Below are positions 39,302 through 49,949 of a stretch of 51,093 nt of DNA, piece after piece; within the stretch, counting starts at the first letter, position 1, and each line of letters starts with the position of its first letter. The position numbers and the translations under genes are program-made. Origin of the DNA: Atribacterota bacterium (GTDB taxonomy: Bacteria; Atribacterota; Atribacteria; Atribacterales; Caldatribacteriaceae); assembly GCA_039638595.1 (NCBI GenBank), contig JBDIWM010000009.1:1-51093 (forward strand). The letters are read 5' to 3'. The notes under the pieces were generated by a model. That model searched no databases and was not told the DNA's origin. It saw only the letters and a list, made by a program, of their open reading frames with translations.

Positions 39302-40143
39302 TGTTTTGGAATATCATTTTTTTGCTGCTCATTGTAAGCTTTTATTTTCCGGTTTTACAGAGAAAGGTTCTGGAACAGCAACGATTGTTGGCCATTCGCA
39401 ATTTTGAGCGGAAACGCCGTTCAAGGGTTATTGTACTCATTCATCGCCAGGAATCGGTCAGTTTTTTGGGTTTGCCCATTGCTCGCTACATCAATATTGA
39501 AGATTCGGAAAAGGTCTTGCGAGCCATTCATTTAACACCGGAGGATATGCCCATTGATCTTGTCCTCCATACCCCCGGGGGGCTGGTTCTAGCGGCAGAA
39601 CAGATTGCTTGTGCTCTGAAAAGACATAAAGCAAAAGTAACCGTATTTGTGCCGCATTACGCTATGTCTGGAGGAACGCTGATTGCCCTGGCAGCCGATG
39701 AAATTGTTATGGATCCCAATGCAGTTTTAGGGCCGGTTGATCCGCAGATAGGAACCCCCCACGGGCAGTATCCAGCTGCTTCGATTTTGAAAGCGCTCGA
39801 AGAACCGAATCCTAACCGGGACGATGAAACGCTTATTTTAGGTGATATCGCCCGTAAGGCGGTCCGCCAGGTATATCAGGTGGTCTTTAATCTGGTGCAC
39901 GAGAAAATGTCGGAAGAGCAAGCGAAAGAGTTGGCCACGATTCTTTCTGAAGGAAGATGGACACATGATTTTCCCCTGACTCTGGAAATGGCTCGTGAAC
40001 TGGGTCTTCCGGTACGGGAAGGGCTTCCAGATGAGGTATATGAGTTGATGGACTTCTATCCCCAGCCGTTCACCCAGAGGCCATCGGTTGAATATATTCC
40101 AGCGCCGTATCGGCCCTATCGCCGTCCGTCGTCCAAAGAGTAA
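39301..40143 (+). CDS. SDH-family Clp-fold serine proteinase
   Basis: A 280-residue protein with one N-terminal membrane helix (about 3-19) and a Clp/crotonase-fold SDH proteinase domain (PF01972 type): DLVLHTPGGLVLAAEQIA, VPHYAMSGGTLIALAADEIVMD with nucleophile Ser123, and LGPVDPQIG. A Lys or His base typical for the family lies further on. Known relatives are archaeal SDH proteinases and SppA-like enzymes. It probably degrades membrane peptides; the link with fumarase is only operonic. Confidence 0.85.
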   Translation: MFWNIIFLLLIVSFYFPVLQRKVLEQQRLLAIRNFERKRRSRVIVLIHRQESVSFLGLPIARYINIEDSEKVLRAIHLTPEDMPIDLVLHTPGGLVLAAEQIACALKRHKAKVTVFVPHYAMSGGTLIALAADEIVMDPNAVLGPVDPQIGTPHGQYPAASILKALEEPNPNRDDETLILGDIARKAVRQVYQVVFNLVHEKMSEEQAKELATILSEGRWTHDFPLTLEMARELGLPVREGLPDEVYELMDFYPQPFTQRPSVEYIPAPYRPYRRPSSKE

Positions 40144-40175
40144 CGAGACACATCGTTTGGATTGGAGAGAAAAGA

Positions 40176-42299
40176 ATGGGTAAGAAACTGGTGATTACCG
40201 AGAAACCCAGTGTGGCGAGTGACATTGCGAAAGCACTGGGCCAATTTGAGAACCGTAAAGAGTATTTGGAAGGTGAAGAGTATTTCGTTACCTGGGCCTT
40301 GGGACACCTGGTGACCCTGGCTGAACCGGAAGATTATGACCGAAAATTGAAATCCTGGAGGCTCAACCTTTTGCCAATTATTCCTCAAACCTTTATACTG
40401 AAACCCATTGAAGGAGCAGAAAAGCGCCTCGCGGTTATTCGGGAACTTCTTGCGTCTTCCGAAGTTGATGGTGTTGTGAACGCCTGTGACGCAGGGCGGG
40501 AAGGAGAATTGATTTTCCGTTACATTTATGAGTTTTTAGGCGGCGAGAAACCCGTCTGGCGACTCTGGCTTTCTTCCATGACCAAAGAAGCAATCCGCAA
40601 AGCGTTTTTAGAATTGAAGGCCGCGGATGAATACGAGTTTCTGGCCCATGCCGCCAAGTGCCGTTCGGAAGGTGACTGGTTGGTGGGGATCAACGGAACC
40701 AGAGTTTTTACCACTCGCTACAAAATTCTTCTTTCCGTGGGGAGGGTTCAGACACCAACTCTGGCGATTCTCGTTCACCGGGAACGAGAAATTCAAGAGT
40801 TTCAACCCACCACTTACTTTGAAGTTTTTGCCGAATTCGATTCACCCCAAGGAAGATATGTGGGGAAATGGCACAATGGGGAGGACCGTTTTTTTGAGGA
40901 AGCCAAGGCGCAAGAGGTGTTGGATAAAATCCTGGGTAAAAAGGGTCAGGTGAGCGATTTTAGTGAGCAGAAAATGGCTGAAGCCCATCCATTGCTCTAT
41001 GACCTCACTGAACTTCAGCGAGATGCGAATCGCCTCTTTGGGTACCCTGCACAGCGGACCCTTGATATTGCCCAGAAACTGTATGAGCATTATAAGCTGA
41101 TCACCTATCCCCGGACGAGCTCTCGATATCTTTCTGAGGATTTGATGTCTCAGGTTGAGAAATCCTTTTCCATGCTGGAGCGGTGTGGCTTTCAGGATTT
41201 TACAACCGGAATAGATCCTCATCGGTCGCTTTCTGATCGCCGGATTTTTGACCGGAGCAAGGTTTCTGACCACCATGCGATTATTCCCACTGGGGAGGAA
41301 ATTCGCTGGGAAGTGCTCTCGGAAAGCGAGAAAAAAGTGATGGACCTTTTGGTGCGCCGATTCCTGAGCGTTTTTTATCCTGACGCTCTGTGGATGCACA
41401 GGACTGTTAAGACCATGGTTGACGGTGAAAAATTCGTGAGCAAGGCGAAGATCATGCTTGAAGCAGGATGGCGGAGATTGTACCGGGAGAAAGAGGACGA
41501 ACAGGGCGAGACGTATCTTCCCCGTTTAGAGAAAGGGATTGAAGTGGTTGTTGAAAAAGCCTGGAAGGAAGAAAAGGAGACCAAAGCTCCTCCCCGGTAC
41601 ACTGAAGCCGCGCTCCTTGCGGCAATGGAAGGGGCGGGTCGATTTGTTGAGGATGAAGAATTGCGGGAGGTTTTGAAAGAGAGTGGTATCGGGACTCCAG
41701 CGACTCGGGCCAGCATTATCGAACGCCTGATCGAGGTTGGGTATGTGGAGCGGGAGAAAAAAACGCTTTTCCCCACCCCCAAGGGTATAGAACTCATTAA
41801 TCTGGTAGAAAATATCCCGGTCTTTGAGCTGGCCTCACCACAGCTCACTGGAGAGTGGGAAAAGAAGCTCGCCTTGATGGAGAAGGGGCTGTTTCAACGA
41901 GAAGTATTTATGGAAGAGATCAAGAAATTAACCGTGGAAATTGTGGAAAAGGTCAAATCTCAGGACGCAGGAAATGTACGGGCTAAGATGAATGCTCCGC
42001 TTGGTCAATGTCCCCTGTGTGGTGCTCCAGTTTATGAGAGCAAAAAGAATTTTTTCTGTTCTCGCTGGAAAGAGGGATGTTCGTTCTCGGTTTGGAAGCA
42101 GATTGCTGGAAAGAATCTCAGCCGACGCCAGGTTCAGGAACTCCTTCTGCGGGGAAGGACTGGAAAAATTGTTGGTTTTCGTTCCCGAAAAGGAAAGCGT
42201 TTTGCCGCATATCTGGTGTTGAATGAGGGTGGGAAGGTGGAATTTGAGTTTTTTCAGAAGGAAGGAGCCGGGGTGGCTGAGGAAAAGAACAAAGAGTAA
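40176..42299 (+). CDS. topB: DNA topoisomerase III (type IA)
   Basis: A 707-residue type IA topoisomerase. The TOPRIM domain has KKLVITEKPSVASDIAKAL and NACDAGREGELIFRYIYE; the active-site Tyr311 is in LITYPRTSSRYL; FATTRASIIERL-like GIGTPATRAS follows. A C-terminal zinc-finger-like region has CPLCGAPVYE with FFCSRWKEGC. TopB-type enzymes decatenate and relax negative supercoils. GGAGAG precedes the ATG. A separate promoter follows for murA. Confidence 0.94.
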   Translation: MGKKLVITEKPSVASDIAKALGQFENRKEYLEGEEYFVTWALGHLVTLAEPEDYDRKLKSWRLNLLPIIPQTFILKPIEGAEKRLAVIRELLASSEVDGVVNACDAGREGELIFRYIYEFLGGEKPVWRLWLSSMTKEAIRKAFLELKAADEYEFLAHAAKCRSEGDWLVGINGTRVFTTRYKILLSVGRVQTPTLAILVHREREIQEFQPTTYFEVFAEFDSPQGRYVGKWHNGEDRFFEEAKAQEVLDKILGKKGQVSDFSEQKMAEAHPLLYDLTELQRDANRLFGYPAQRTLDIAQKLYEHYKLITYPRTSSRYLSEDLMSQVEKSFSMLERCGFQDFTTGIDPHRSLSDRRIFDRSKVSDHHAIIPTGEEIRWEVLSESEKKVMDLLVRRFLSVFYPDALWMHRTVKTMVDGEKFVSKAKIMLEAGWRRLYREKEDEQGETYLPRLEKGIEVVVEKAWKEEKETKAPPRYTEAALLAAMEGAGRFVEDEELREVLKESGIGTPATRASIIERLIEVGYVEREKKTLFPTPKGIELINLVENIPVFELASPQLTGEWEKKLALMEKGLFQREVFMEEIKKLTVEIVEKVKSQDAGNVRAKMNAPLGQCPLCGAPVYESKKNFFCSRWKEGCSFSVWKQIAGKNLSRRQVQELLLRGRTGKIVGFRSRKGKRFAAYLVLNEGGKVEFEFFQKEGAGVAEEKNKE

Positions 42300-42345
42300 G
42301 CAGAGAAAATTTGTGTTCGGCGTGTTGTGGGAAGATAAAATTGGT

Positions 42346-42351
42346 TATAAT
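42346..42351 (+). promoter_or_regulatory. Candidate -10 of a murA promoter
   Basis: TATAAT within TTGGTTATAAT, between topB and murA; a poor -35 (TGTTGT, 42323-42328) lies 17 bases upstream. It would give murA and the envelope genes independent expression. Start near 42358, about 29 bases before GTG 42387. Confidence 0.45.
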
Positions 42352-42386
42352 TATTTTGACAAATCTTTTCTGCAGTGGAGACAAAA

Positions 42387-43646
42387 GTGGCGAAATTTCG
42401 TATTTATGGTGCTCAACCTTTGAGGGGTGAAATTGAAGTCAGCGGTTCGAAAAACGCGGCTTTACCAGTCCTGGCGGCGGCACTTTTGAGTGAATCTCCG
42501 TCGACCGTCCATAATGTACCGGATCTTCTGGATGTCCGTACCATGCTCATGGTGCTTGAGAGCCTGGGGGTAAAAGTAGAAAGGGTAGGTAGCCGGAGTT
42601 ATACCATTTATCCTGGTTTTTTGGAGCTGATTGAGCCTCCGTATGAGCTGATCCGCAGGATGCGCGCTTCGTTTCTGGTGACTGGACCGCTCCTTTCTCG
42701 GTTTGGTCGTGCCCAGGTACCTCTTCCTGGTGGGTGTGCTATTGGTTCGCGACCCATTGATCTGCATCTTAAGGGTTTTTCGCATCTTGGAGTGGACGTT
42801 TCCATGCGCTCCGGGTACATAGAAGGGTGGGCGAAAGAGCTCCACGGAGGAGAGGTGTACCTCGATTTTCCCAGTGTGGGAGCCACAGAAAATGTGATGA
42901 TGCTCGCTGCCACCATTCCGGAAGAAACGGTCATTGCCAACGCCGCTCGAGAGCCAGAAGTTGTGGATTTGGCGCATTTTCTGTCGCTTATGGGAGCAGA
43001 GATTGAAGGGGCGGGGACGGATACCATCGTGGTTCGGGGAAAAAAGCATCTTGAGGGTTGTGAATACCGGATTATGAATGACCGCATTGAGGCTGGCACC
43101 TTCTGTGTAGCCAGTGCCATCACCAGAGGAAAAGTCACTGTGAAAGGTGTTGATTATGCCCTTTTGCGTTCCATATTGACGAAACTGGAAGAGATTGGGG
43201 TACAGGTCGAAAAGATGGAGGAAGATAAGATTTTCGTGACCATGGAGGAGCGGCCAAAGGCCACCAATATTAAAACCATGCCTTATCCCGGTTTTCCTAC
43301 CGACATGCAGGCCCAGTTTATGGCGTTACTGTGTCTTGCGGATGGCGTGAGTGTGATTACCGAGACTGTTTTTGAAAGCCGTTTCGCTCATGTTGGAGAA
43401 CTGGAACGGATGGGGGCAAAGATACAGGTAGAGGGAAGAAGCGCAGTGGTTGTGGGGGTGGAAAAACTCACCGGTACCGAGGTGACTGCTACCGATTTAC
43501 GGGCTGGTGCGGCATTAATCCTTGCCGCTCTTGCGGCAGAGGGAGTAACCGAGGTGAACGGCGTCACCCATGTTGACCGGGGATATGAGCGTTTGGAAGA
43601 AAAGTTAGCTTTCCTTGGTGCTTCGATAGAACGAATTAGTGACTGA
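42387..43646 (+). CDS. murA: UDP-N-acetylglucosamine 1-carboxyvinyltransferase MurA
   Basis: A 419-residue enzyme of standard length that makes the first committed peptidoglycan precursor from UDP-GlcNAc and [55 protein letters not shown] with catalytic Cys117 (the fosfomycin target in E. coli), and [13 protein letters not shown] are diagnostic. Cys rather than Asp predicts fosfomycin sensitivity. I start at GTG 42387, six bases after GTGGAG. Followed by mreB after 15 bases. Confidence 0.96.
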   Translation: MAKFRIYGAQPLRGEIEVSGSKNAALPVLAAALLSESPSTVHNVPDLLDVRTMLMVLESLGVKVERVGSRSYTIYPGFLELIEPPYELIRRMRASFLVTGPLLSRFGRAQVPLPGGCAIGSRPIDLHLKGFSHLGVDVSMRSGYIEGWAKELHGGEVYLDFPSVGATENVMMLAATIPEETVIANAAREPEVVDLAHFLSLMGAEIEGAGTDTIVVRGKKHLEGCEYRIMNDRIEAGTFCVASAITRGKVTVKGVDYALLRSILTKLEEIGVQVEKMEEDKIFVTMEERPKATNIKTMPYPGFPTDMQAQFMALLCLADGVSVITETVFESRFAHVGELERMGAKIQVEGRSAVVVGVEKLTGTEVTATDLRAGAALILAALAAEGVTEVNGVTHVDRGYERLEEKLAFLGASIERISD

Positions 43647-43661
43647 GTAGGAGGAAGTCCA

Positions 43662-44678
43662 ATGTGGAATAAACGATTGGGAATCGACTTGGGGACGGCA
43701 ACCACTCTGATCTATGTATACGGGCGAGGGGTTGTGCTGAATGAGCCTTCGGTGGTCGCTATAGCCAAAAATTCGAACGAAATTCTGGCGGTGGGCAGAG
43801 AAGCGTGGGAGATGATTGGCAAAACTCCAGAATATATTACGGCTCACCGGCCATTACGAGAAGGGGTAATCAGTAATTACGAAATTACTCGACGGATGTT
43901 GTCCTACTTTATTCAGCGAGTTTGTGGAAAGAGCCTCTTTAGGCCGGATGTGGTCATTTGTGTTCCCTCTGGTGGGACAGAGGTGGAGAAACGGGCGGTT
44001 CTTGACGCCGCCTACCATGCAGGAGCCAGAAAAGCTTACTTGATTGAGGAACCGATGGCCGCCGCGCTGGGAGCAGGCTTGGATATCGTTGGTCCCTCGG
44101 GGAATATGGTGATCGATATCGGCGGTGGGACCACTGACATTGCGGTGCTTTCTCTGGGAGGAGTGGTGGTGAGCCAATCAGTCCGAGTGGCTGGAGACAA
44201 GATGGATGAAGCGATTATCCGGCATTTACGAAAAAAATCGAGCCTCATGATTGGAGAAAGAACTGCCGAAGTGATTAAAATTGAGATTGGGTGGGCTATT
44301 CCTCCCCAAGAGGAAAAGACCATTCGAGTGAAGGGGAGAGATCTGGTATCGGGTCTACCCAAGGAGGTGGCGGTGACGTCTTCGGAGATATATCGTTGCC
44401 TTATTGAGCCGCTGACTGCCATTATTGAGACGGCAAGATCCGTTCTTGAACATACACCTCCGGAGCTTGCTGCCGATATTGGGGAGAAAGGAATTTGTCT
44501 TACTGGGGGAGGATCGCTTCTTCGGGGTATTGATGAAATGTTTTCTCGAGCACTGGGTACACCGGTTTATGTCGCAGATGACCCCATTTCCTGTGTGGCG
44601 CTCGGCGCAGGTAAGGTACTCGACCATTTGAAAGCACTACGAAACGGGTTCCTTTTCAGCAAAGAAAGGAATGCATAG
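43662..44678 (+). CDS. mreB: Rod-shape determining actin homologue MreB
   Basis: A 338-residue actin-fold protein: LGIDLGTATTLIYV, GGGTTDIAVLSLGG, EEPMAAALGAGLD, GLPKEVAVTSSEI and GGGSLLRGIDE are MreB signatures. MreB filaments guide cell-wall synthesis in rod-shaped cells. AGGAGGAAG precedes the ATG. No mreC/mreD follow; the S55 peptidase, tamB and bamA genes do instead, an unusual pairing. Confidence 0.94.
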   Translation: MWNKRLGIDLGTATTLIYVYGRGVVLNEPSVVAIAKNSNEILAVGREAWEMIGKTPEYITAHRPLREGVISNYEITRRMLSYFIQRVCGKSLFRPDVVICVPSGGTEVEKRAVLDAAYHAGARKAYLIEEPMAAALGAGLDIVGPSGNMVIDIGGGTTDIAVLSLGGVVVSQSVRVAGDKMDEAIIRHLRKKSSLMIGERTAEVIKIEIGWAIPPQEEKTIRVKGRDLVSGLPKEVAVTSSEIYRCLIEPLTAIIETARSVLEHTPPELAADIGEKGICLTGGGSLLRGIDEMFSRALGTPVYVADDPISCVALGAGKVLDHLKALRNGFLFSKERNA

Positions 44679-44681
44679 GGT

Positions 44682-46289
44682 TTGGATGTTACACGTCAGA
44701 ATCTTTTCATAATTTGGGGAGTTTTAATATTCATTTGTCTTACTTTTGTCCCGTCAGGATGGGCTCGCCTTTCGTATTTCCCCTTTCAGGACGTGCAGAA
44801 GGGCATGGAGGCTGTGGGAAAAACTGTGTTTCATGGAACCAAAGTGGAAGAGTTCAAGGTTGAAGTTATCGATGTGGTGCGAAGCAAGGATATTCGCGAC
44901 AGTTACTTTGTCGTACGGGTTGAGGATCAGCGTGTAAAAAGCCTAGGTGGAATTTCTGCCGGGATGAGCGGCAGCCCCGTATATATCAAGGGAAAAATTG
45001 CTGGAGCCCTGGCCTATAACTGGGAGACGCAGGACAATCTGGTCGGAGTGGTAACGCCAATCGAGGCCATGCTCTCCATTTGGAAGGAAGAGGAGACCCT
45101 TGCCCCTCTTGACGGTTTAGAAAGCTCGGTTGTTTTTCTGCGGGGTTTTCGGGGAAGAGCTGGGGAATTGCTTGCAAAAACTCTGCGGGATGAATTTGCG
45201 CTCCGGACAATTTTTACCCTTCCCAGTTTTATTTTTGGAGGGAGAGAAAAAGAAAAAAGTGAAGCTCCGCTTCAACCTGGGAGTGCCATAGGAATCCAGC
45301 TTTTGACTGGTGATGCGGAAATCATGAGCATCGGGACACTCACCTTTCGGGACGGAGAACGCATTTTGGCTCTGGGGCATCCATTTTTGCATCGAGGAAA
45401 GGCAAGTTATTTTCTTTCTTCTGTTTATGTGAATTTTAGCTTGAAAGGTGAAGATTTTCCCTTTAAGGTTGGGACCTCCCTTGAAACCGTTGGGATGATT
45501 GACCAGGATCGGGGGGTAGGGGTTTCGGGGAGAATTGGTACGCTTCCGGAAGGCAGCGAGGTAACCATCGTGGTGAGGGGAGGAAGCAAAAGGGGAGAGT
45601 ACCATTATCTATCTGTGAGGGATAGCTCAATCCTTTTGGAGGTCATTCCTAAAGTGATTCTCGATAGCATAGACCGGACCATTGATAGTCAAGTTCCGGG
45701 CAGTGGAAATGTGGTATTGAAGATGGGGAAAGGCGATTTCACCCTTCGGGAGGAATTCTTTGTGCTCAGTGATTCGGATATCGGTAACGCCATTGCCGAT
45801 TCCATGGGGAAGGTTCTGGAGGTGGTTTTGGCAAATCCCTATCAGGATGTAACGCCGGAGAAAATGGAACTGACCATAGAAATTTTTCCAGACCTCCAAA
45901 AAGGATGGTTGCTCTCGGCGGAATTTCCTCGAATTGTGAAGCGAGAGGAACCCGCAGAAGGGAGAATTAACTTTTTCCTGTATCGCCAGGGGGAACGAGC
46001 CATTGCCTTTCCCTTGACCATACCGGCTGATTTTTCTGCTGGAGAAGCAGAGGTGCTTGTGCAAGGTCGGGGAATTGGTGAAGAGACACCTCCGCCTTCT
46101 GGTACGCTTCCTCCAACCCTATCTGAATACCTCCGTAACTGGTTTGAGGAGTTCAGACGTAACGGGATCAAAGTTGAGGTGATAGCGAAAATGGGTTCCT
46201 CAGAAAACCGTCAGGTTTATTTTTCTCAGAACATCTATCTCCCGGTGATTCTGGAAGGAAATTTTTCCGCGAAGGTGTGGATTAATTGA
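44682..46289 (+). CDS. SpoIVB-type S55 peptidase-domain protein
   Basis: A 535-residue secreted protein. A signal-like segment (about 10-27) precedes an S55 domain: FPFQDVQKGMEAVGKTVFHGTKVEEFKVEV, then SLGGISAGMSGSPVYIKGKIAGALAY with the likely nucleophile Ser, and ILALGHPFL. The C-terminal part (about 300-535) is beta-rich and unassigned. Sporulation SpoIVB shares the domain, but many non-spore-formers carry longer S55 proteins. Sitting between mreB and tamB it probably works in the envelope. TTG start; it overlaps tamB by four bases. Confidence 0.8.
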   Translation: MDVTRQNLFIIWGVLIFICLTFVPSGWARLSYFPFQDVQKGMEAVGKTVFHGTKVEEFKVEVIDVVRSKDIRDSYFVVRVEDQRVKSLGGISAGMSGSPVYIKGKIAGALAYNWETQDNLVGVVTPIEAMLSIWKEEETLAPLDGLESSVVFLRGFRGRAGELLAKTLRDEFALRTIFTLPSFIFGGREKEKSEAPLQPGSAIGIQLLTGDAEIMSIGTLTFRDGERILALGHPFLHRGKASYFLSSVYVNFSLKGEDFPFKVGTSLETVGMIDQDRGVGVSGRIGTLPEGSEVTIVVRGGSKRGEYHYLSVRDSSILLEVIPKVILDSIDRTIDSQVPGSGNVVLKMGKGDFTLREEFFVLSDSDIGNAIADSMGKVLEVVLANPYQDVTPEKMELTIEIFPDLQKGWLLSAEFPRIVKREEPAEGRINFFLYRQGERAIAFPLTIPADFSAGEAEVLVQGRGIGEETPPPSGTLPPTLSEYLRNWFEEFRRNGIKVEVIAKMGSSENRQVYFSQNIYLPVILEGNFSAKVWIN

Positions 46290-49200
46290 GGCATCACAGA
46301 AGCGGAATTGTTTTACTTCTTTTTGTAGCTTTCCTTTTGGGTCTTTTCCTATGGCAGGAAAAGGATAGGTTGCTTTGCATGCTTGTCCAACGACTCCTCA
46401 CAAAAATTGAGCAGCTCACGGCGGTGGAGATTTCTATCAAGGAGGTAACGCTTCGTTTTCCACTTTCGCTGGAAATAAAGGGTATTGCCATTCAAGGGAA
46501 CAATTTTTCCCTTTTGGTTTCCCGGGGAAGGGTGCGTTGGAGTCCAGTTTTTTTCCTATATGGTCAAGCATCACGGGGGTGGATGCACGTTGAACTCGAT
46601 GATGGCGTGCTCACCACCAAACCTGGTAATCCTTTGGATTGGTTGACCTCGTTAACCTTTTCCCGCTGGCCTCCTTTTGAAGCGGTCTTACGAAAATTGC
46701 AGTGGAGAGGGAACGTGCCGCTTGCACCTCTAACGATTCGTCTTAGGAATTTGCAAGATGAATTCGTGATGGAAATCGAAAATGAAGAGCTGGAAATAAA
46801 AGGAGTTCTTCGAGAAAACAGGGAGTTGTCCTGGGAAGCCGGGATTCTACGGGATAAAAGTCGCTGGAAAGGACGTTTCGACCTTGAAAATAACCTGGTT
46901 CACGCGGAGAGTCTGGATAAGAAAGACCCTGTAATTGTGGATGGGCAATTGTCATGGCATGATACCCTGATTACCATTTTGGGGCTGACGGTGGATTGGG
47001 GGGGATGGAAATTCGCAGGAGAAACATCTGTAAAGCTTGCAGAGCATTTTCCTTTAACGATTCAAGGTGTGATGAGTGGAGAAAACAAAGACCAGCGTAT
47101 TGTACTCTCCATTCAGGGAGAAAACGTGTCCTTTCCCCAGGATTGGAAAGGGAATATTCAGGTGCAGGCTCCTTCTAGAAGCATGGAGGCACGAGGAAAA
47201 TTTTCCTTTTGGGGAAAAAAACGTGAAGTTTCCCTTGTGCTTGATGCTGTTTCTCTGCCAGGAGTGACTGGAAAAGGTGAAATAAAGGGATTCTGGCTGG
47301 GTGAAGAACTCAACTTCGTTTTGCAACCATTGGAGATTCAGCTTCTGGGAGGGAATTCGCTTCCCCAGGGAAAGGGGTTGTTGACGGGAAAAGTAGTCTG
47401 GAACAAGGAAGGATGGAGAGGAAAGCTTTCTTTTACAAGCGATGCACTCACTTTTGATCGTTTCTCCGTTGAAACTCCCCACGTGGAAGTGGAGATAGCA
47501 CCTGATAGGGCACCGTTGCTTTCGGGGAGTGGTGGCCTTTTTGGAGGAAACCTTGAGGTAGTGGGGTCTTTTCAAGATGGACGGTTATTCCTGGATGGAA
47601 ACGCACGGGGAATGCGGTTTGAGCGTTTTATGTCTCTGCCAGTTACCGGTACTGTTTCTGGAACATTGCATATCGAAGCGGGGAAGGGGAAGGAAGTGGT
47701 GAAAATTGCACTCACCGAAGGTGAACTGTGGTGGAACAGTATCATTTTAGGTCACGTTGCCGGTGGAATGGTGACATATAGGGGTGGGAGACTTGTCGCA
47801 GACGCTATCGTTCTTCAGAATGGAAATGGCTGGATTAAAGGAAATATAGATATGGATAGAGAGCGTTTTACTGGTGAACTCGAAGCATTCGATTATCCGT
47901 TTGCTTATCGCTTTGCAGGTTGGGAGGTTTCGGGTTTGGTCCAGGGTAAAGGCTCTCTTTCTGGGTCAAAGGAGGATTGGGCACTGGATTTATCCCTTTC
48001 CTCTTCTTGGAATGCGGGGGAAAAAAGTGGAACCCTTGCTTTGCGGGGGTTGCTCCAGGGTAAGACTCTTACCGTTGACGAATTTGTGTGTGACTGGGGA
48101 GAGGGATGGATAAAGCTCGCTGGAGCCGTTGAGGTGTACCGAAGTGTTGACCTTACTGGAGAGATATCCCGGCTGGTACTCCCTTCCAACCCTTTTGGGT
48201 GGAGCGGTGAACTCCAGTCCATGCGCTTTACTTTTCGTGGGCCTTGGCAGGGGGTCGATTTTTCCTGTGAGGCTGAAGGTGAAAATTTTGCCCTGCAAGG
48301 AAAGCCCTTAGGGGAGGGATTAATGCTTCGGGTGGAAGGGAACCTGCCTTTGCCAGCCGATAACACTGAGCGTATGACACTTGCCGAATACTTCGATCCT
48401 CGTTATTTTCGGGCTGGCGAAATCAGGATACGGGGAGTTCATCTTTCTTCGCTGGGAATCGATTTTCTTCATCGTTATCGGGGTGAGGGGACCTTGGATC
48501 TTGTATTCCATCTCCAACCGGAGACCAAACAATGGGGTTTTATGTCGGAGAAGTTTTCACTTATTTTTCCTGGTTATGTGAATTTTGAAGGTGAAATGAT
48601 GGGCATCTATGACGGAGAGGAATTAGAAATTAGCCAGTTATCCCTCAGGGATGCCGAGAAATGTCTTACCATTCACGGACAGGGGAAATTGGGAGTTAAA
48701 GAGAAAACGCTTGATTTTCGATTGCAAGGAGAAATAGACACCGTGTTTCCCTTTAAGGATGGTCAGTGGGTTTTTCATGGGAAAGGAGGGGGAGAAATCA
48801 TTATCACCGGGACTGCCGATAGTCCTTCGGTAGAGGGTAAGGTCGCTCTTACTCAGGGAGAACTATTCCAGGATGGCCAACAATATGCTTCGTTCACGAA
48901 CATCCAGGCAGAGCTTACCGAGGGAACATTGCACATCCTTTCGGCGAAGGGCACGGTGGGTGAGATGGTGATTACTGTTGATGGTACGCTTTCTCTAAAG
49001 GATGTCAATCTTCGTGGTCAGATCGAGGGAGTGGTGCCTTTTCCAGACCTTGCTCAAGTTCTGCGGGGGATGTGGAAAGGTAATTTATGGTTTCACGGGA
49101 CTTGGGATGATTTGAAACTACGTGGTGAACTTACCCTTCGAAACGGGTTATTGGATTTTCAAGAGAATAGGGGTGTAACTTCACAAGATCTTATCGGGAA

Positions 49201-49921
49201 GTTAAAAAAATGGGAAGAGTCTATTCCTCTTACCGTGGAACTCACCCTTTCCACTGCGGATATTCTGAAAGTAAAAACTCGCTTCATTGATCTTGGGTTA
49301 AAAGGGGCGTTAAAGGTGACCGGAAAGGGGAGTACCATCCAGGTGGAAGGGAAATTGGAGGTCGAAAAGGGAACGTATGACCTTGTTTTCGTCAAATTTC
49401 CTCTGAACGGTTACGTATTTTTTAACCACTTTGGGGCTTGGGAACCTCAGCTATCGCTGGAAGGAGAAAAGGAAGTCGGAAGGTATCGAGTGCGCCTTTC
49501 TGCTGAAGGAAACCTTAGTGATTATACCATTACTTTGAATTCAGAACCTCCACTCTCCCAGGAAGAAATTTTGTCTCTCCTTTTTCTGGGTCAAGAGGAT
49601 GCGTATCGTACTCTTGAAAACGTCAATGTGGCTCCGCTCCTTCTCAAAGGGTTGCAATTTTTGCTCCAAAAAAGTGGTGGCTTGCTTTCCAAAATACCCT
49701 TTTTTGACGAAATAACCTTTGATTCGTCTCGTTTTTCCCGATTATTCTTGGAGAAAAGACTTGGTAAAAATGTCTCCTTAGGGTATACTCAGGAGTTAAG
49801 TGGAGAAAAGAATTCATCCTGGAATGTCGAAGTTGATTTTGGCCGAGAGTGGTCCTTTAAGGGACAGATTGATTCCAAGGGTATCAAAGAATGGTGGTTG
49901 GAGTTTCGGACCAGATTTTAG
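46286..49921 (+). CDS. tamB: TamB-like translocation and assembly module protein
   Basis: A 1211-residue protein with an N-terminal membrane helix (about 7-24), a very long beta-rich middle with AsmA/TamB-type repeats, and a C-terminal DUF490/TamB domain (KGTYDLVFVKFPLNGYVFFNHFG, ADGNLSDYTITLNSEPPLSQEEILSLLF). TamB-type proteins span the periplasm as a hydrophobic groove for phospholipids and help with autotransporter or barrel assembly, usually with TamA or BamA. The bamA gene begins 29 bases later. TTG start overlapping the S55 stop. Confidence 0.88.
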   Translation: MRHHRSGIVLLLFVAFLLGLFLWQEKDRLLCMLVQRLLTKIEQLTAVEISIKEVTLRFPLSLEIKGIAIQGNNFSLLVSRGRVRWSPVFFLYGQASRGWMHVELDDGVLTTKPGNPLDWLTSLTFSRWPPFEAVLRKLQWRGNVPLAPLTIRLRNLQDEFVMEIENEELEIKGVLRENRELSWEAGILRDKSRWKGRFDLENNLVHAESLDKKDPVIVDGQLSWHDTLITILGLTVDWGGWKFAGETSVKLAEHFPLTIQGVMSGENKDQRIVLSIQGENVSFPQDWKGNIQVQAPSRSMEARGKFSFWGKKREVSLVLDAVSLPGVTGKGEIKGFWLGEELNFVLQPLEIQLLGGNSLPQGKGLLTGKVVWNKEGWRGKLSFTSDALTFDRFSVETPHVEVEIAPDRAPLLSGSGGLFGGNLEVVGSFQDGRLFLDGNARGMRFERFMSLPVTGTVSGTLHIEAGKGKEVVKIALTEGELWWNSIILGHVAGGMVTYRGGRLVADAIVLQNGNGWIKGNIDMDRERFTGELEAFDYPFAYRFAGWEVSGLVQGKGSLSGSKEDWALDLSLSSSWNAGEKSGTLALRGLLQGKTLTVDEFVCDWGEGWIKLAGAVEVYRSVDLTGEISRLVLPSNPFGWSGELQSMRFTFRGPWQGVDFSCEAEGENFALQGKPLGEGLMLRVEGNLPLPADNTERMTLAEYFDPRYFRAGEIRIRGVHLSSLGIDFLHRYRGEGTLDLVFHLQPETKQWGFMSEKFSLIFPGYVNFEGEMMGIYDGEELEISQLSLRDAEKCLTIHGQGKLGVKEKTLDFRLQGEIDTVFPFKDGQWVFHGKGGGEIIITGTADSPSVEGKVALTQGELFQDGQQYASFTNIQAELTEGTLHILSAKGTVGEMVITVDGTLSLKDVNLRGQIEGVVPFPDLAQVLRGMWKGNLWFHGTWDDLKLRGELTLRNGLLDFQENRGVTSQDLIGKLKKWEESIPLTVELTLSTADILKVKTRFIDLGLKGALKVTGKGSTIQVEGKLEVEKGTYDLVFVKFPLNGYVFFNHFGAWEPQLSLEGEKEVGRYRVRLSAEGNLSDYTITLNSEPPLSQEEILSLLFLGQEDAYRTLENVNVAPLLLKGLQFLLQKSGGLLSKIPFFDEITFDSSRFSRLFLEKRLGKNVSLGYTQELSGEKNSSWNVEVDFGREWSFKGQIDSKGIKEWWLEFRTRF

Positions 49922-49949
49922 TATTTTCGTGGAAAGGGGTTGATTCTAT

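Noticed and set aside
44682-46289. Sporulation gene spoIVB
   Set aside because: The S55 domain is N-terminal, the protein is longer and no sporulation genes are near; the outer-membrane context argues against endospore formation.
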